DNA from: Streptomyces xinghaiensis S187
GTDB taxonomy: Bacteria; Actinomycetota; Actinomycetes; Streptomycetales; Streptomycetaceae
DNA length: 64,000 nucleotides
Reading direction: 5' to 3'
Assembly: GCF_000220705.2 (NCBI RefSeq)
Contig: NZ_CP023202.1
Location: forward strand, 2,666,001-2,730,000
The notes below the pieces were generated by a model that searched no databases, was not told the origin of the DNA, and was given only the letters and a program-made list of their open reading frames with translations. Positions 32,776 through 41,093 of this stretch are shown piece after piece. The translations under genes were made by a program, and so were the position numbers. Numbering within the stretch: the stretch's first letter is position 1; each line of letters opens with the position of its first letter.

Positions 32776-33027
32776 CCTGTGCAGGGTACGGCCGTTGGAC
32801 CTGCCGTCGCCTGTCGATCAGTAAAAGTTCAACCCGTCAGGGGAAGAAAAAACGGGTCCGCGCCGCATAACCGCAGCATCTGGGGGGTAGCCAGCTTTGA
32901 TACCCATCTGCGGCCGCTGCCCGGCATGTGAGACCGCACGGGTGAGCGGGCGGCCGGAGGGGGAACCGGCCGGGTGACCGGGCACCGTTCCCGTTCCCAT
33001 CGCCCCGGCTCACCGCCCGGCTGACAG

Positions 33028-34257
33028 TCACTGCCCGGCCGACGGGGCCGAGCGCAGCCGGTGCACATCGCGGGCCGTCCCCGTGACCACCGCGAGAAAC
33101 CCCTCCGCCCGGGGCGAGGCGCTCTCCGTCAGCCACCCGGGGTCGATGTCACAGGCCGACACCCGCACTCCCGTGCCCGCGAGCGCGAGCGGCAGCGTGT
33201 GCAGCACCGTGGAGGGAAAGCTGACGACGCTGCGCCCGATGGGGCCCCGGCGCGCGATCAGCTCCAGCGGCAGCTCGGGCCGGACGATCTCCAGCCCCGC
33301 CTCGTCCGCCAGCCGGTGGAGTTTCTCCGTGCTCTCCCTGCGGTGGGCGAAGTACCGGGTGGCACCGTGCTCGCGGGCCAGGGCGGTGACGGCGCGGATG
33401 TAGTGCTCCGTGTCGACCACACCGGTCTCGGCCAGGTTGGTGCCGACCAGGTCGGCGCCCCGGGTGAGCGCGGGCGGCCCGAAGCGGTGGCGCGTCCAGG
33501 CGAAGTCGTTGGTGCCGAGGGTGATGCCGTCCGGCACCTCGACGGGCATCGAGCTGAACACCTCGACGGACCGCCCGCCGCGCGGGGTGAGCCGACGGCG
33601 GGCGGCGGCCGAGACGGGCGCGTACACGGCGTCGCGCAACCCCCCGATGCCGCCCCTGCCACTGCGGTGCCAGCGCACCAGGCGTTCCCCGCGGGCCAAT
33701 TGGGCGACGAACTCCATGGTGGCCGTGCCGTCGTCCACGACGACGATCTCCGGCGCGCCGGTGAGCGTCAGCAGCAGTTGCACATAGCGCGAGAACGGAT
33801 CGCCGATGACGACCCGGCGTGCGCGCCGGAGAGCGCCGGAGAGCGACCCCACGGTGCGCAGGGGGGCCGACGCGCCGCCGCGCGCGTCCTCCCAGCGCAC
33901 GCCCACCCCTTCCTCGCGGGCGAGTTCGGCCATCCGCCGCAGCTGGCCGCGGGTCATGGGGTCGTTGTTGGACAGCACCACGACGGTGACCCCGGCCGGC
34001 CCCCCGGCGCCCCGGCCGAGGTGCGCGTGCAGCCACTCCAGGACGTTCAGGAGCTGGACGGGGCTTTCGACGAAGGCGAGCGTCTCCCCGCTGCCGGGCC
34101 CGTCCGGCTCCGTGGCGGCGCGCCGGGCGGCCCGGCGGCGGAGCGCGCGGGGGCGCTCCGCCGCCGGGGCCGGCCGGCCGTCACGGGCGCCGCTGCCGCC
34201 GCCCGTCACGCCGTCCGCCGCCCCGTCCGTCCCCCCGTCCGTACGGGATCTGCTCAC
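33028..34257 (-). CDS. Polysialyltransferase-like glycosyltransferase
   Basis: A 409-residue cytoplasmic protein. After a disordered 50-residue N-terminus, LAFVESPVQLLNVLEWLHAH and VTVVVLSNNDPMTRGQL open a GT-B-like fold reminiscent of the polysialyl/sialyltransferase GT52-type group. VIGDPFSRYVQ, IVVVDDGTATMEFV (acidic-Gly motif) and YFAHRRESTEKL (His-Arg block), then VVSFPSTVLHTL (Ser motif), occupy the positions of the ED-G, HP and S motifs. Activity is inferred. It ends the operon GT, neuA-HAD, neuB and starts 19 bp after the neuB stop with a GGGAGG ribosome site. It likely adds a nonulosonic acid residue to the wall polymer. Confidence 0.72.
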   Translation of the reverse strand: MSRSRTDGGTDGAADGVTGGGSGARDGRPAPAAERPRALRRRAARRAATEPDGPGSGETLAFVESPVQLLNVLEWLHAHLGRGAGGPAGVTVVVLSNNDPMTRGQLRRMAELAREEGVGVRWEDARGGASAPLRTVGSLSGALRRARRVVIGDPFSRYVQLLLTLTGAPEIVVVDDGTATMEFVAQLARGERLVRWHRSGRGGIGGLRDAVYAPVSAAARRRLTPRGGRSVEVFSSMPVEVPDGITLGTNDFAWTRHRFGPPALTRGADLVGTNLAETGVVDTEHYIRAVTALAREHGATRYFAHRRESTEKLHRLADEAGLEIVRPELPLELIARRGPIGRSVVSFPSTVLHTLPLALAGTGVRVSACDIDPGWLTESASPRAEGFLAVVTGTARDVHRLRSAPSAGQ

Positions 34258-34276
34258 CGCGGCCGACCTCCCGGTC

Positions 34277-35203
34277 TCAGACCGTCGCGGGTTCGCGGTC
34301 GGCGCCCTCGGCGACGACCCCGGCGACCCGGCGCAGCTTCTTCATGGGGCCGAGCTCGCTCTCGTAGACCTTCTTGACGCCGTCACCGAGCGCCTCCTCC
34401 ACGACGCGGATGTCGCGGACCAGGCGCTGCAGGCCCTGCGGCTCGACGGAGGCGGCCTGGTCGGAGCCCCACATGGCGCGGTCGAGGGTGATGTGGCGCT
34501 CGACGAAGGCGGCGCCGAGGGCGACGGCGGCGAGGGTGGTCTGCAGACCGGTCTCGTGGCCGGAGTAGCCGATCGGCACGTTCGGGTACTCGGCCTGCAG
34601 CGTGTTGATCACGCGCAGGTTGAGCTCCTCGGCCTTCGCCGGGTAGGTGCTGGTGGCGTGGCAGAGCAGGATGTTGTCGCTGCCGAGCACCTCCACCGCG
34701 TGCCGGATCTGCTTCGGGGTGGACATGCCCGTCGAGAGGATGACGGTGCGGCCGGTGGCGCGCATGGCGCGCAGCAGGCCGTCGTCGGTCAGCGAGGCGG
34801 AGGCCACCTTGTAGCAGGGGACGTCGAACTTCTCCAGGAAGGCGACGGACTCCTCGTCCCACGGGGAGGCGAACCAGGCGATGCCGCGCTTCTTGCAGTG
34901 CTCGTCGATCTGCCGGTAGCCGTCCTCGTCGAACTCGACGCGGTGCCGGTAGTCGATGTACGTCATGCGGCCCCAGGGGGTGTCGCGCTCGATCTCCCAC
35001 TGGTCGCGCGGGGTGCAGACCTCGGGGGTCCGCTTCTGGAACTTGACGGCGTCGCAGCCGGCGTCGGCGGCGGCGTCGATCAGCGCGAAGGCGTTGTCCA
35101 GGTCACCGTTGTGGTTGATGCCGATCTCGCCGGTGATGTACACGGGCTGGCCCGGTCCGGCGAGACGGTCACCGAGGGTGCGAAGACGGGACGTGGTGCT
35201 CAT
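34277..35203 (-). CDS. neuB: NeuB-type nonulosonic acid synthase
   Basis: A 308-residue member of the N-acetylneuraminate/Kdn synthase family, which condenses phosphoenolpyruvate with a 6-carbon sugar (or its 6-phosphate). ITGEIGINHNGDLDNAF, AVKFQKRTPEVCTP, ASPWDEESVAFL, ILSTGMSTPKQI, HATSTYPAKAEELNL and IGYSGHETG are the barrel motifs. The C-terminal antifreeze-like SAF domain (about 60 residues) that caps the active site of typical NeuB dimers is missing. With a HAD phosphatase encoded next door, mannose 6-phosphate to Kdn 9-phosphate is the probable reaction, by inference. ATG 35203 is preceded by GAGGAT. Confidence 0.88.
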   Translation of the reverse strand: MSTTSRLRTLGDRLAGPGQPVYITGEIGINHNGDLDNAFALIDAAADAGCDAVKFQKRTPEVCTPRDQWEIERDTPWGRMTYIDYRHRVEFDEDGYRQIDEHCKKRGIAWFASPWDEESVAFLEKFDVPCYKVASASLTDDGLLRAMRATGRTVILSTGMSTPKQIRHAVEVLGSDNILLCHATSTYPAKAEELNLRVINTLQAEYPNVPIGYSGHETGLQTTLAAVALGAAFVERHITLDRAMWGSDQAASVEPQGLQRLVRDIRVVEEALGDGVKKVYESELGPMKKLRRVAGVVAEGADREPATV

Positions 35204-35519
35204 CAGGAAGATCCTCTTTTTCGGGGTTCGCGGGGTTCGCGGTGTTCCGGGGTGCTCCGGAACGTTGGGAGTTCCGGGGTGCGGGCCCCGGGCGGGCGAC
35301 CGGTCCGGGCCGGTCGGACCGGGTCGGATCGGGTCGGGTCTGCGGGGACGTGCTGTCGGGTCGGTCCGGGTGGTGGGGCTGTGCGGGTGGGGCGGTGGAT
35401 CCGGGTGGATCCGGGTGGAGCGGGTGGCCGGTGCGGGGCCCCGGCGGTCGGTGCGGTCGGTGCGGTCGGTGGTCGGGGCGGGCGTCGGGACCGGTGTCGG
35501 CAGCCGGTTTCGTGTGCGG
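35204..35519. repeat. Gap within the nonulosonate operon, rich in short direct repeats
   Basis: There is no gene in these 316 bp. GTTCCGGGGTGC occurs at 35244-35255 and 35271-35282. GGTGGATCCGG-type units repeat around 35392-35415, and GTGCGGTCG-type units repeat around 35454-35475. It is an unusually long gap for an operon in which the other genes are tightly spaced. Confidence 0.6.
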
Positions 35520-36803
35520 TCAGAGCGAGGGGCCGAGGACCCACCCGGCGATCTCGCGGATCGCGCCGTCGCCGCCGCGGGTGGTCGTCACCGCGCGGGC
35601 GGCGCCGCGCACGATGTCGTGGGCGTCGGCGACGGCCACGGGCCAGCCGACGAGGCCGAAGCAGGGCAGGTCGTTCACGTCGTTGCCGACGTAGAGCACG
35701 CGTTCGGGCGAGATGCCCTCCTCCTCGCACCACTGCTTGAGCGCGAGGTCCTTCCGGTCGATGCCGTGGAGCACGGGGACCCGCAGCTTGCGGGCCCGGG
35801 CGGCGACGACCGGGTTCTGCTCCGTGGACAGGATCAGCAGCTTCAGCCCGCCGGAGCGGCGGAGCGCCGCGATGCCGAGGCCGTCGCCGCGGTGCACGGC
35901 GACCATCTCCCGTCCGTCGGAGTCGACGTACACCCTGTCGTCGGTCTGGGTGCCGTCGAAGTCGAGTACCACCGCGTCGACGTCGTCGCGGGTGGGGAGC
36001 GCCCGGGGCCGGGTCGCCGCGTCCCCGCCGGAGCCCGAGGGGGCGTCCAGCAGCGGCGCGAGAGCGCGGGCGCGGGCCAGGTCGTGCGGGTCGTCGATCT
36101 CCAGGACCCGGGCCGGGTCGGTGTGCACGGGCACGGTGCGGCCGAAGAAGCGGTGGCCCGCCTCGCGGAAGCCCGCGGCGTCCATGGCGTACGCGGCACC
36201 GGTCTCCAGGAAGTCCTGGGGGCGGTCCTGGCGGCGCGGGCGGTACGCCTTGTCGTGGTTGACGCCCAGCCCGTCGACGCCGTCCGCGCCACCGGAGGTC
36301 TCGCGCCAGACGAAGCCGTGGAACGGCGCGACGGTCAGCGCGCTGTCGGCGCCGTCCTCGGCCACCGCCGCGGCCACCCCGTCGATGTCCGAGCGGAGCA
36401 GGAACGGGCTGGTGCACTGCACGAGCAGGACGACGTCCGTGCTGCCGCCGTGCCGGGCCTCGTGGGCGTCCATGGCATGCAGCACGGCGGCCTCGCTGGT
36501 GGCGGTGTCTCCCGCGATGCCGGCCGGTCGGCGCACCACTTCGGCCCCGGCGCCGAGCGCCGCCGCGGCGATGGCGTCGTCGTCGGTGGAGACGACGACG
36601 TCCGTGACGAGCCGGCTCGCCAGGCACTCCCGGACGGCGCGCACGACCAGCGGCACGCCCCCGACCGGTGCGAGGTTCTTGGCTGGCACGCCCTTCGACC
36701 CGCCCCGCGCGGGGATGACGGCCAGTACGGACCGCCGGTCGTTCCCGGGGCGGCTCGCGGGCCGGCCCGCGGCCTCTGCGGCCTCTGTTCCGGCCTGCGG
36801 CAT
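35520..36803 (-). CDS. neuA: CMP-nonulosonic acid synthetase fused to a HAD phosphatase
   Basis: A 427-residue bifunctional protein. Residues about 25-250 are an acylneuraminate cytidylyltransferase: VLAVIPARGGSKGVPAKNL binds CTP, then VVVSTDDDAIAAAA and LLVQCTSPF. Residues about 270-427 are a KdsC-like HAD phosphatase: DAVVLDFDGTQTDD with the nucleophile Asp, LLILSTEQN, and GNDVNDLPCF. Such fusions can remove the 9-phosphate from Kdn or sialic acid 9-phosphate and then activate it as the CMP sugar. ATG 36803 has GGAG 6 nt upstream. It is the middle gene of the minus-strand operon. Confidence 0.9.
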   Translation of the reverse strand: MPQAGTEAAEAAGRPASRPGNDRRSVLAVIPARGGSKGVPAKNLAPVGGVPLVVRAVRECLASRLVTDVVVSTDDDAIAAAALGAGAEVVRRPAGIAGDTATSEAAVLHAMDAHEARHGGSTDVVLLVQCTSPFLLRSDIDGVAAAVAEDGADSALTVAPFHGFVWRETSGGADGVDGLGVNHDKAYRPRRQDRPQDFLETGAAYAMDAAGFREAGHRFFGRTVPVHTDPARVLEIDDPHDLARARALAPLLDAPSGSGGDAATRPRALPTRDDVDAVVLDFDGTQTDDRVYVDSDGREMVAVHRGDGLGIAALRRSGGLKLLILSTEQNPVVAARARKLRVPVLHGIDRKDLALKQWCEEEGISPERVLYVGNDVNDLPCFGLVGWPVAVADAHDIVRGAARAVTTTRGGDGAIREIAGWVLGPSL

Positions 36804-36949
36804 GGTGGCTCCTTCGGAGGGCCCTGGGGCCCCGGTCTGCCCGCTCCGGTGCGACGGCTGCCGCCGTTCCCCGGGAGCGGATACGGGTGGGGGTGCGGGT
36901 TCGGACGGCGCGGACGGGGCCGGGCCGGCGGCCGCGTCCCGGCGGCCGC

Positions 36950-38356
36950 TCACAGCTCCCCCAGCCGTCGGATGACGGGGGCCACGCGCTGCACTCCGTG
37001 GCGGTAGGCGCCGCGCGCCGCGTCCCGCACGGCACCCCGGACGACGTGCCGGACCCCGCGGGCGGCCGTGTCCTCGCCGGCGCCGGCGCCGGTCGGCTCG
37101 CCGCGGACGTCCAGGCCGTAGCGCGCGAGGATGCCGGGCAGGTATCCGGGTGCGGTGAAGGTGGTGTAGTACGGCGCGATGGGCGGCAGGGCGGGCCCGG
37201 CCAGCAGCTCGGCGATCCGCTCGCGGGCGGCGTCGAAGGCGTGTTCGTAGTGGCCGTCGGCGGCCACCCCCTGCCGCGCGAGCCAGGAGCGGTCCGGCTC
37301 CGGCCGGTGCCCGGCGTCGAGTTCGTCCCAGGAGGCCAGGCAGCCGGAGCCCAGGAAGTGGTGGTTGCCGAGCGCCTCGCGGATGCCGAGATCGGTGAGG
37401 ACGGCCGTCGGGATCCCCCGGTGCAGGGACTCCAGGGCGGCGGTGGAGCTGACCGTGACCAGCAGGTCCGTGCGGTCCAGCACCTCGCCCATGTGCCCGT
37501 AGACCAGGCGGCAGTTGGCGGGCAGGCCGCCCGGCAGCCTGGCCACCAGCTTCTGGTACGGCAGTTCCTCGATGTGCGTGGTGTGCTCGCCGGGCTTGCT
37601 GCGCAGCTTGATCAGCACCTCGCGGTCCGGGTGCAGCCGCGCGTGCCCGGCGGCCCGGCGCAGCAGGTAGTCGCGGCCCGCGCGGTTGTCCGGTACGGAG
37701 GGCTGGACGGCGAAGCACACGGTGTGGGGGCGCTCCCCCGCGGCCGGCTCCCGGTAGGGCTCGCCGCCGAGGAACGGCAGGGCCGCCTCGACGACGCTCC
37801 GCGTACCGGCGCGCACACCGGCGTAGACGGCGCGGAAACGTTCCGCGTCGTGCCGGGAGTTGGCGAGGACCACATCGGCGCCGTGCCGCAGCAGCAGACC
37901 GTCGGCCAGCTTCTCGTAGACGACACCCACATAGCCGGTGACCACGACGGGGCGCCTGCGGGGCGGCTCCCCCATGGCGCCGCCGTCCGCCGCACCGCCG
38001 GCCGTCCCGCCACCGTCCGTCCCGCCACCGTCCGCCGCACCGCCGGCCGTGGCGCGGGCCAGACCGTGCAGCATCGCCTGGACGGCGCCGCCGACGCACG
38101 CCAGGACGACCACGTCGTACGGCTCGCGGGTGACCGCGCGGAGGAACCCGGCGGTGGTCACCTCGCGGAGAGAGTCCGCGCGGACTCCCACCTCGTCGAG
38201 CTGACGGGCGGTCGGCGTGGCTCGTCCGCGCAGGAGAAAACCGTCGAGCCGGTGTTCCGGCGCGATGCGGTGCGCGGTGAGCGCGCCCCATTTCCATCGC
38301 GTATCGGAATCGGCGAGTACGGCGACCCGCGGACGATGACTGGTACTGGCTGGCAC
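36950..38356 (-). CDS. Putative glycosyltransferase (DUF6716-like)
   Basis: A 468-residue protein with a GT-B-like layout: an N-terminal VAVLADSDTRWKWGALTA strand-loop, then VVLACVGGAVQAMLHGL, VVTGYVGVVYEKL, and a C-terminal half with VLIKLRSKPGEHTTHIEEL, DLLVTVSSTAALESLHRGIPTAVLTDLGI and NHHFLGSGCLASW. The SS/ExxHRGIP block is typical of UDP- or CMP-sugar-using transferases. It is assigned as the first gene of the minus-strand operon. GTG 38356 was chosen because TAGCGT (plus-strand ACGCTA at 38364-38369) lies 7 nt upstream, suggesting a leaderless mRNA; an earlier start at 38401 would lie upstream of this promoter. Its product probably helps assemble the Kdn-containing polymer. Confidence 0.75.
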   Translation of the reverse strand: MPASTSHRPRVAVLADSDTRWKWGALTAHRIAPEHRLDGFLLRGRATPTARQLDEVGVRADSLREVTTAGFLRAVTREPYDVVVLACVGGAVQAMLHGLARATAGGAADGGGTDGGGTAGGAADGGAMGEPPRRRPVVVTGYVGVVYEKLADGLLLRHGADVVLANSRHDAERFRAVYAGVRAGTRSVVEAALPFLGGEPYREPAAGERPHTVCFAVQPSVPDNRAGRDYLLRRAAGHARLHPDREVLIKLRSKPGEHTTHIEELPYQKLVARLPGGLPANCRLVYGHMGEVLDRTDLLVTVSSTAALESLHRGIPTAVLTDLGIREALGNHHFLGSGCLASWDELDAGHRPEPDRSWLARQGVAADGHYEHAFDAARERIAELLAGPALPPIAPYYTTFTAPGYLPGILARYGLDVRGEPTGAGAGEDTAARGVRHVVRGAVRDAARGAYRHGVQRVAPVIRRLGEL

Positions 38357-38411
38357 ATCGAAAACGCTAGGAAGCCTTTTCGTTTCCCGGCCCAACGCCA
38401 TCTCAACAAAG

Positions 38412-38466
38412 GGTTAACAAGAAGTCGCCGGAAGGCGAATCGGCCTGCGCATAAGTCGAGTTAACC
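38412..38466. promoter_or_regulatory. Divergent promoter region with GGTTAAC...GTTAACC inverted repeat
   Basis: GGTTAAC at 38412-38418 and GTTAACC at 38460-38466 are perfect inverted arms in an unusually A+T-rich gap between the two wall-polymer operons. -10 boxes TAGCGT (minus strand) and TAACGT (plus strand, 38531-38536) lie on either side. A shared operator for coordinated control is likely but unproven. Confidence 0.55.
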
Positions 38467-38543
38467 GTTCCGCCATGCTTCGTTCACCAGAATTCCCACC
38501 CCTGGACAAGACGAATGACCGGCCTCCGCCTAACGTCGCCCGA

Positions 38544-39527
38544 GTGGTCAAGCTCTCCGTCATCGTGCCCTTTTACAACGTCCAGGCGTTCGCACCCGAC
38601 GCGCTCAGAAGTCTGCACGCCAACGCACGGCAGGATTTCGAATTCATCCTCGTCGACGACTGCTCGACGGATGGAACACCGGAAATCCTGGCCCGCGCCG
38701 AGCGTGAACTCCCGGGCGCCGTGGTGCTCCGGCACGAGAAGAACAGCGGGCTCGCGACCGCACGCAACACCGGCATCGACGCGGCCCGCGGCGAGTACCT
38801 GACCTTTCTCGACGGCGACGACTGGCTCGCCCCCGACCACTACGGTGAACTCGTCGCCGCCATCGAGGACCTCGGCTGCGACTTCGTCCGCACCGACCAC
38901 GTGGAGAACACCGGCCGGAGCCGCTCGCTCCGCCGGGTGCCGCACGGTCCGCGCCAGGTCGTCATGAACCCGCGCGACGCCATCCTGCCCCCGGAGCGCT
39001 CCACCTCCGTGGACTACGCCTACGCATGGGCGGGCATCTACCACCGGCGGCTCGCGGACAACGGCGTACTGCGCTTCCTGGACGGTCTGCGCACCGCCGA
39101 GGACCGGCCGTGGATCTGGCGGCTGCACCGGGAGGCGGAGTCCTTCGCGGTCGTCGGCCTGCACGGCGTCTTCTACCGGCGCGGCGTCGCCTCGTCCCTG
39201 ACCCAGATCGGGGACGTACGGCAGCTCGACTTCATCCGTGCGCTGGACCAGGTCATCGAGGAGACCTCACGGGACCCGGACGCGGACCGGCTGCTCCCCA
39301 AGGCGGTACGGACGTACTGCGCGATCATCGCCCACCATCTCGGCAACATGGAGAGGTTTGAACCGGCCGTGGCACGTAAGTTGCGCTCGATGAGCGCCGC
39401 AGCCCTGCGGCGCATGCCGCAGGACGTCCTCAAGGACGCCCTCGACTCGATGGACCTGCGGCGCGGCTCGCGGCTCCGGCGGCTGCGCCGGCGGGCCGCC
39501 CTCTCCGGCCCGGAGGTGGCGGCCTGA
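38544..39527 (+). CDS. Family 2 glycosyltransferase
   Basis: A 327-residue GT-A enzyme of family 2. LSVIVPFYNVQAFAPDALRSL opens the nucleotide-binding fold. FILVDDCSTDGTPEIL, NSGLATARNTGIDAARGEYLTFLDGDDWL (DxD-like metal site) and a C-terminal helical part follow. GTG 38544 sits 7 nt after TAACGT (38531-38536) without a ribosome site, so it is probably leaderless; longer starts would add a Pro-rich tail. It overlaps the next gene (TGATG). Role: transfer of a hexose or similar onto the polymer or its linkage unit, by context. Confidence 0.9.
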   Translation: MVKLSVIVPFYNVQAFAPDALRSLHANARQDFEFILVDDCSTDGTPEILARAERELPGAVVLRHEKNSGLATARNTGIDAARGEYLTFLDGDDWLAPDHYGELVAAIEDLGCDFVRTDHVENTGRSRSLRRVPHGPRQVVMNPRDAILPPERSTSVDYAYAWAGIYHRRLADNGVLRFLDGLRTAEDRPWIWRLHREAESFAVVGLHGVFYRRGVASSLTQIGDVRQLDFIRALDQVIEETSRDPDADRLLPKAVRTYCAIIAHHLGNMERFEPAVARKLRSMSAAALRRMPQDVLKDALDSMDLRRGSRLRRLRRRAALSGPEVAA

Positions 39528-41083
39528 TGCCCGGCCCCGCCGACCGCGGCACCGAGCGCGACACCGACCGCGATACCGACCGCGTCAAGACCCCGGGTGG
39601 CGCCGACGCCGGTCCCGGCCGGGAAGCCGGACCGGGAGCCGGCCGCGGCCGCACACAGATCTTCGTCGCCTCCACCCTCTACGGCGCCGCGACCCTCGCC
39701 GCCGCGCTCGACGCCGGCTGCTTCCGGCCGAGCGGCCGCCGGCTGCTGCTCGTCAGCAACAACGCCGCCACACCGGAGACCGCGCCCCCGCTCGACACCA
39801 TGCCCGGCTTCCGCCCCCTGCGGTCCCGCTTCGACCGGGTGCTGTCCTGGAACGACACCATCAGCCCCTACCACCCCAGTGGCTGGGCCCCGCGCCCCGA
39901 CGACGTACCGCTGTGGGAGCGGCAGTTGCGGCTGCTGTGGGAGCTGGGCGACGACGACGTGGAGGTCGTGGTCGAGTCGATCCAGGTGAACCCGGCGCTG
40001 GCGCTGGCACAACTGTTCCCGGACGCCGCCGTCGACGTGTACGCCGACGGGCTGATGAGCTACGGGCCCACCCGCAACAAGATCGACGCGCTCGTCGGCG
40101 CCCGTATCCGCCGGCTGCTCCACCTGGACCTGGTGCCGGGCCTGCGACCGCTGCTGCTCACCGAGTTCGGCGTCGAACAGCGGATCATCCCCACCGCTGC
40201 CTTCACCTCCGTACTCGCCGAGGTGACCGCCGCCGTGGACGACGACGTGCTGGGCGTAAGCGCCTCCCGCGCCTCCACCGGTGCGGCCTCCTCCGGTACC
40301 GCTTCCGGCGGGAGGGCCGGGGCGGCCGACGCGCCGGCCCTGCTGCTGGGGCAGTACCTCTCCGCGCTCGGCATCCTCACCGCCGAGGAGGAGGAACGGC
40401 TCCATGTGCGGATGCTGCGCGGGGTCGCCGCGCTCGGCCACCACCACGTCGTCTTCAAACCGCACCCCACCGCGCCCGCACGCTGGTCGCGGATGCTGGA
40501 GAAGGAAGCCGGTGAACTCGGTCTCGAACTCACCGTCCTGGACACCCCGGTGCTCGCCGAGGTGCTCTACGAGCGCATGCGGCCCGCGCTCGTCGTCGGC
40601 TGCTTCTCCACCGCGCTGCTGACGGCCGCCGCCTTCTACCGGCTGCCGGTCGCCCGTACGGGGACGGAACTTCTGCTGGAGCGGCTCAGCCCGTACCAGA
40701 ACAGCAACCGGGTGCCCGTCACCATCGTCGACGCCCTTCTGCCCGACCTGGACGCCGACAGCGCCGTACTCCGCGGTGCCACCACGCCCGCGCTGCTGCG
40801 CTCGGGCGAACAACTGACCGATCTGGTCACGGCCGTCGGCTACGCCATGCAGGCACAGCTCCATCCCGGGCTGAGGCCGGCGGCGGAACGCTATCTCCGC
40901 GACCACCTGGACGGTTACACCTGGCGTTACTTCAAGCGCCGCCGCCTGACCTCGCTCGGACTGCCCGGCGCGGTCCCGTCCCAGCTCGCCTTCCTGCCGC
41001 GCAACCCGGCGGTCCGGCGGGCCGTCCGGCGGGCGCGCACGGTGCAGCGCCGGATCGCCCGCAAGCGAGGCGGAACCCGGTGA
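39527..41083 (+). CDS. Polysialyltransferase-family glycosyltransferase
   Basis: A 518-residue protein of the alpha-2,8-polysialyltransferase-like family (GT38/POLYST type). After a 40-residue acidic/Arg repeat-like N-terminus (DTDRDTDRV) it starts with TQIFVASTLYGAATLAAAL. Catalytic-type motifs are present: VDVYADGLMSYGPTRNK for the acidic-Gly site, HHVVFKPHPTAP (HP motif), and VVGCFSTALLTAAAF (Ser motif). A Ser/Thr/Ala/Gly-rich insert of about 35 residues lies near residue 245. It overlaps the preceding GT2 gene by 1 nt and precedes the acyltransferase by 10 bp. It is predicted to polymerise or transfer Kdn/sialic-type residues. Confidence 0.85.
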   Translation: MPGPADRGTERDTDRDTDRVKTPGGADAGPGREAGPGAGRGRTQIFVASTLYGAATLAAALDAGCFRPSGRRLLLVSNNAATPETAPPLDTMPGFRPLRSRFDRVLSWNDTISPYHPSGWAPRPDDVPLWERQLRLLWELGDDDVEVVVESIQVNPALALAQLFPDAAVDVYADGLMSYGPTRNKIDALVGARIRRLLHLDLVPGLRPLLLTEFGVEQRIIPTAAFTSVLAEVTAAVDDDVLGVSASRASTGAASSGTASGGRAGAADAPALLLGQYLSALGILTAEEEERLHVRMLRGVAALGHHHVVFKPHPTAPARWSRMLEKEAGELGLELTVLDTPVLAEVLYERMRPALVVGCFSTALLTAAAFYRLPVARTGTELLLERLSPYQNSNRVPVTIVDALLPDLDADSAVLRGATTPALLRSGEQLTDLVTAVGYAMQAQLHPGLRPAAERYLRDHLDGYTWRYFKRRRLTSLGLPGAVPSQLAFLPRNPAVRRAVRRARTVQRRIARKRGGTR

Positions 41084-41093
41084 CGGGGTTCCC

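Noticed and set aside
36803..38297. Fusion of the CMP-synthetase frame with an additional 500 upstream residues
   Set aside because: The upstream part is a shadow of the glycosyltransferase-like gene in another frame and Arg/Pro-rich. A good ribosome site stands before ATG 36803.
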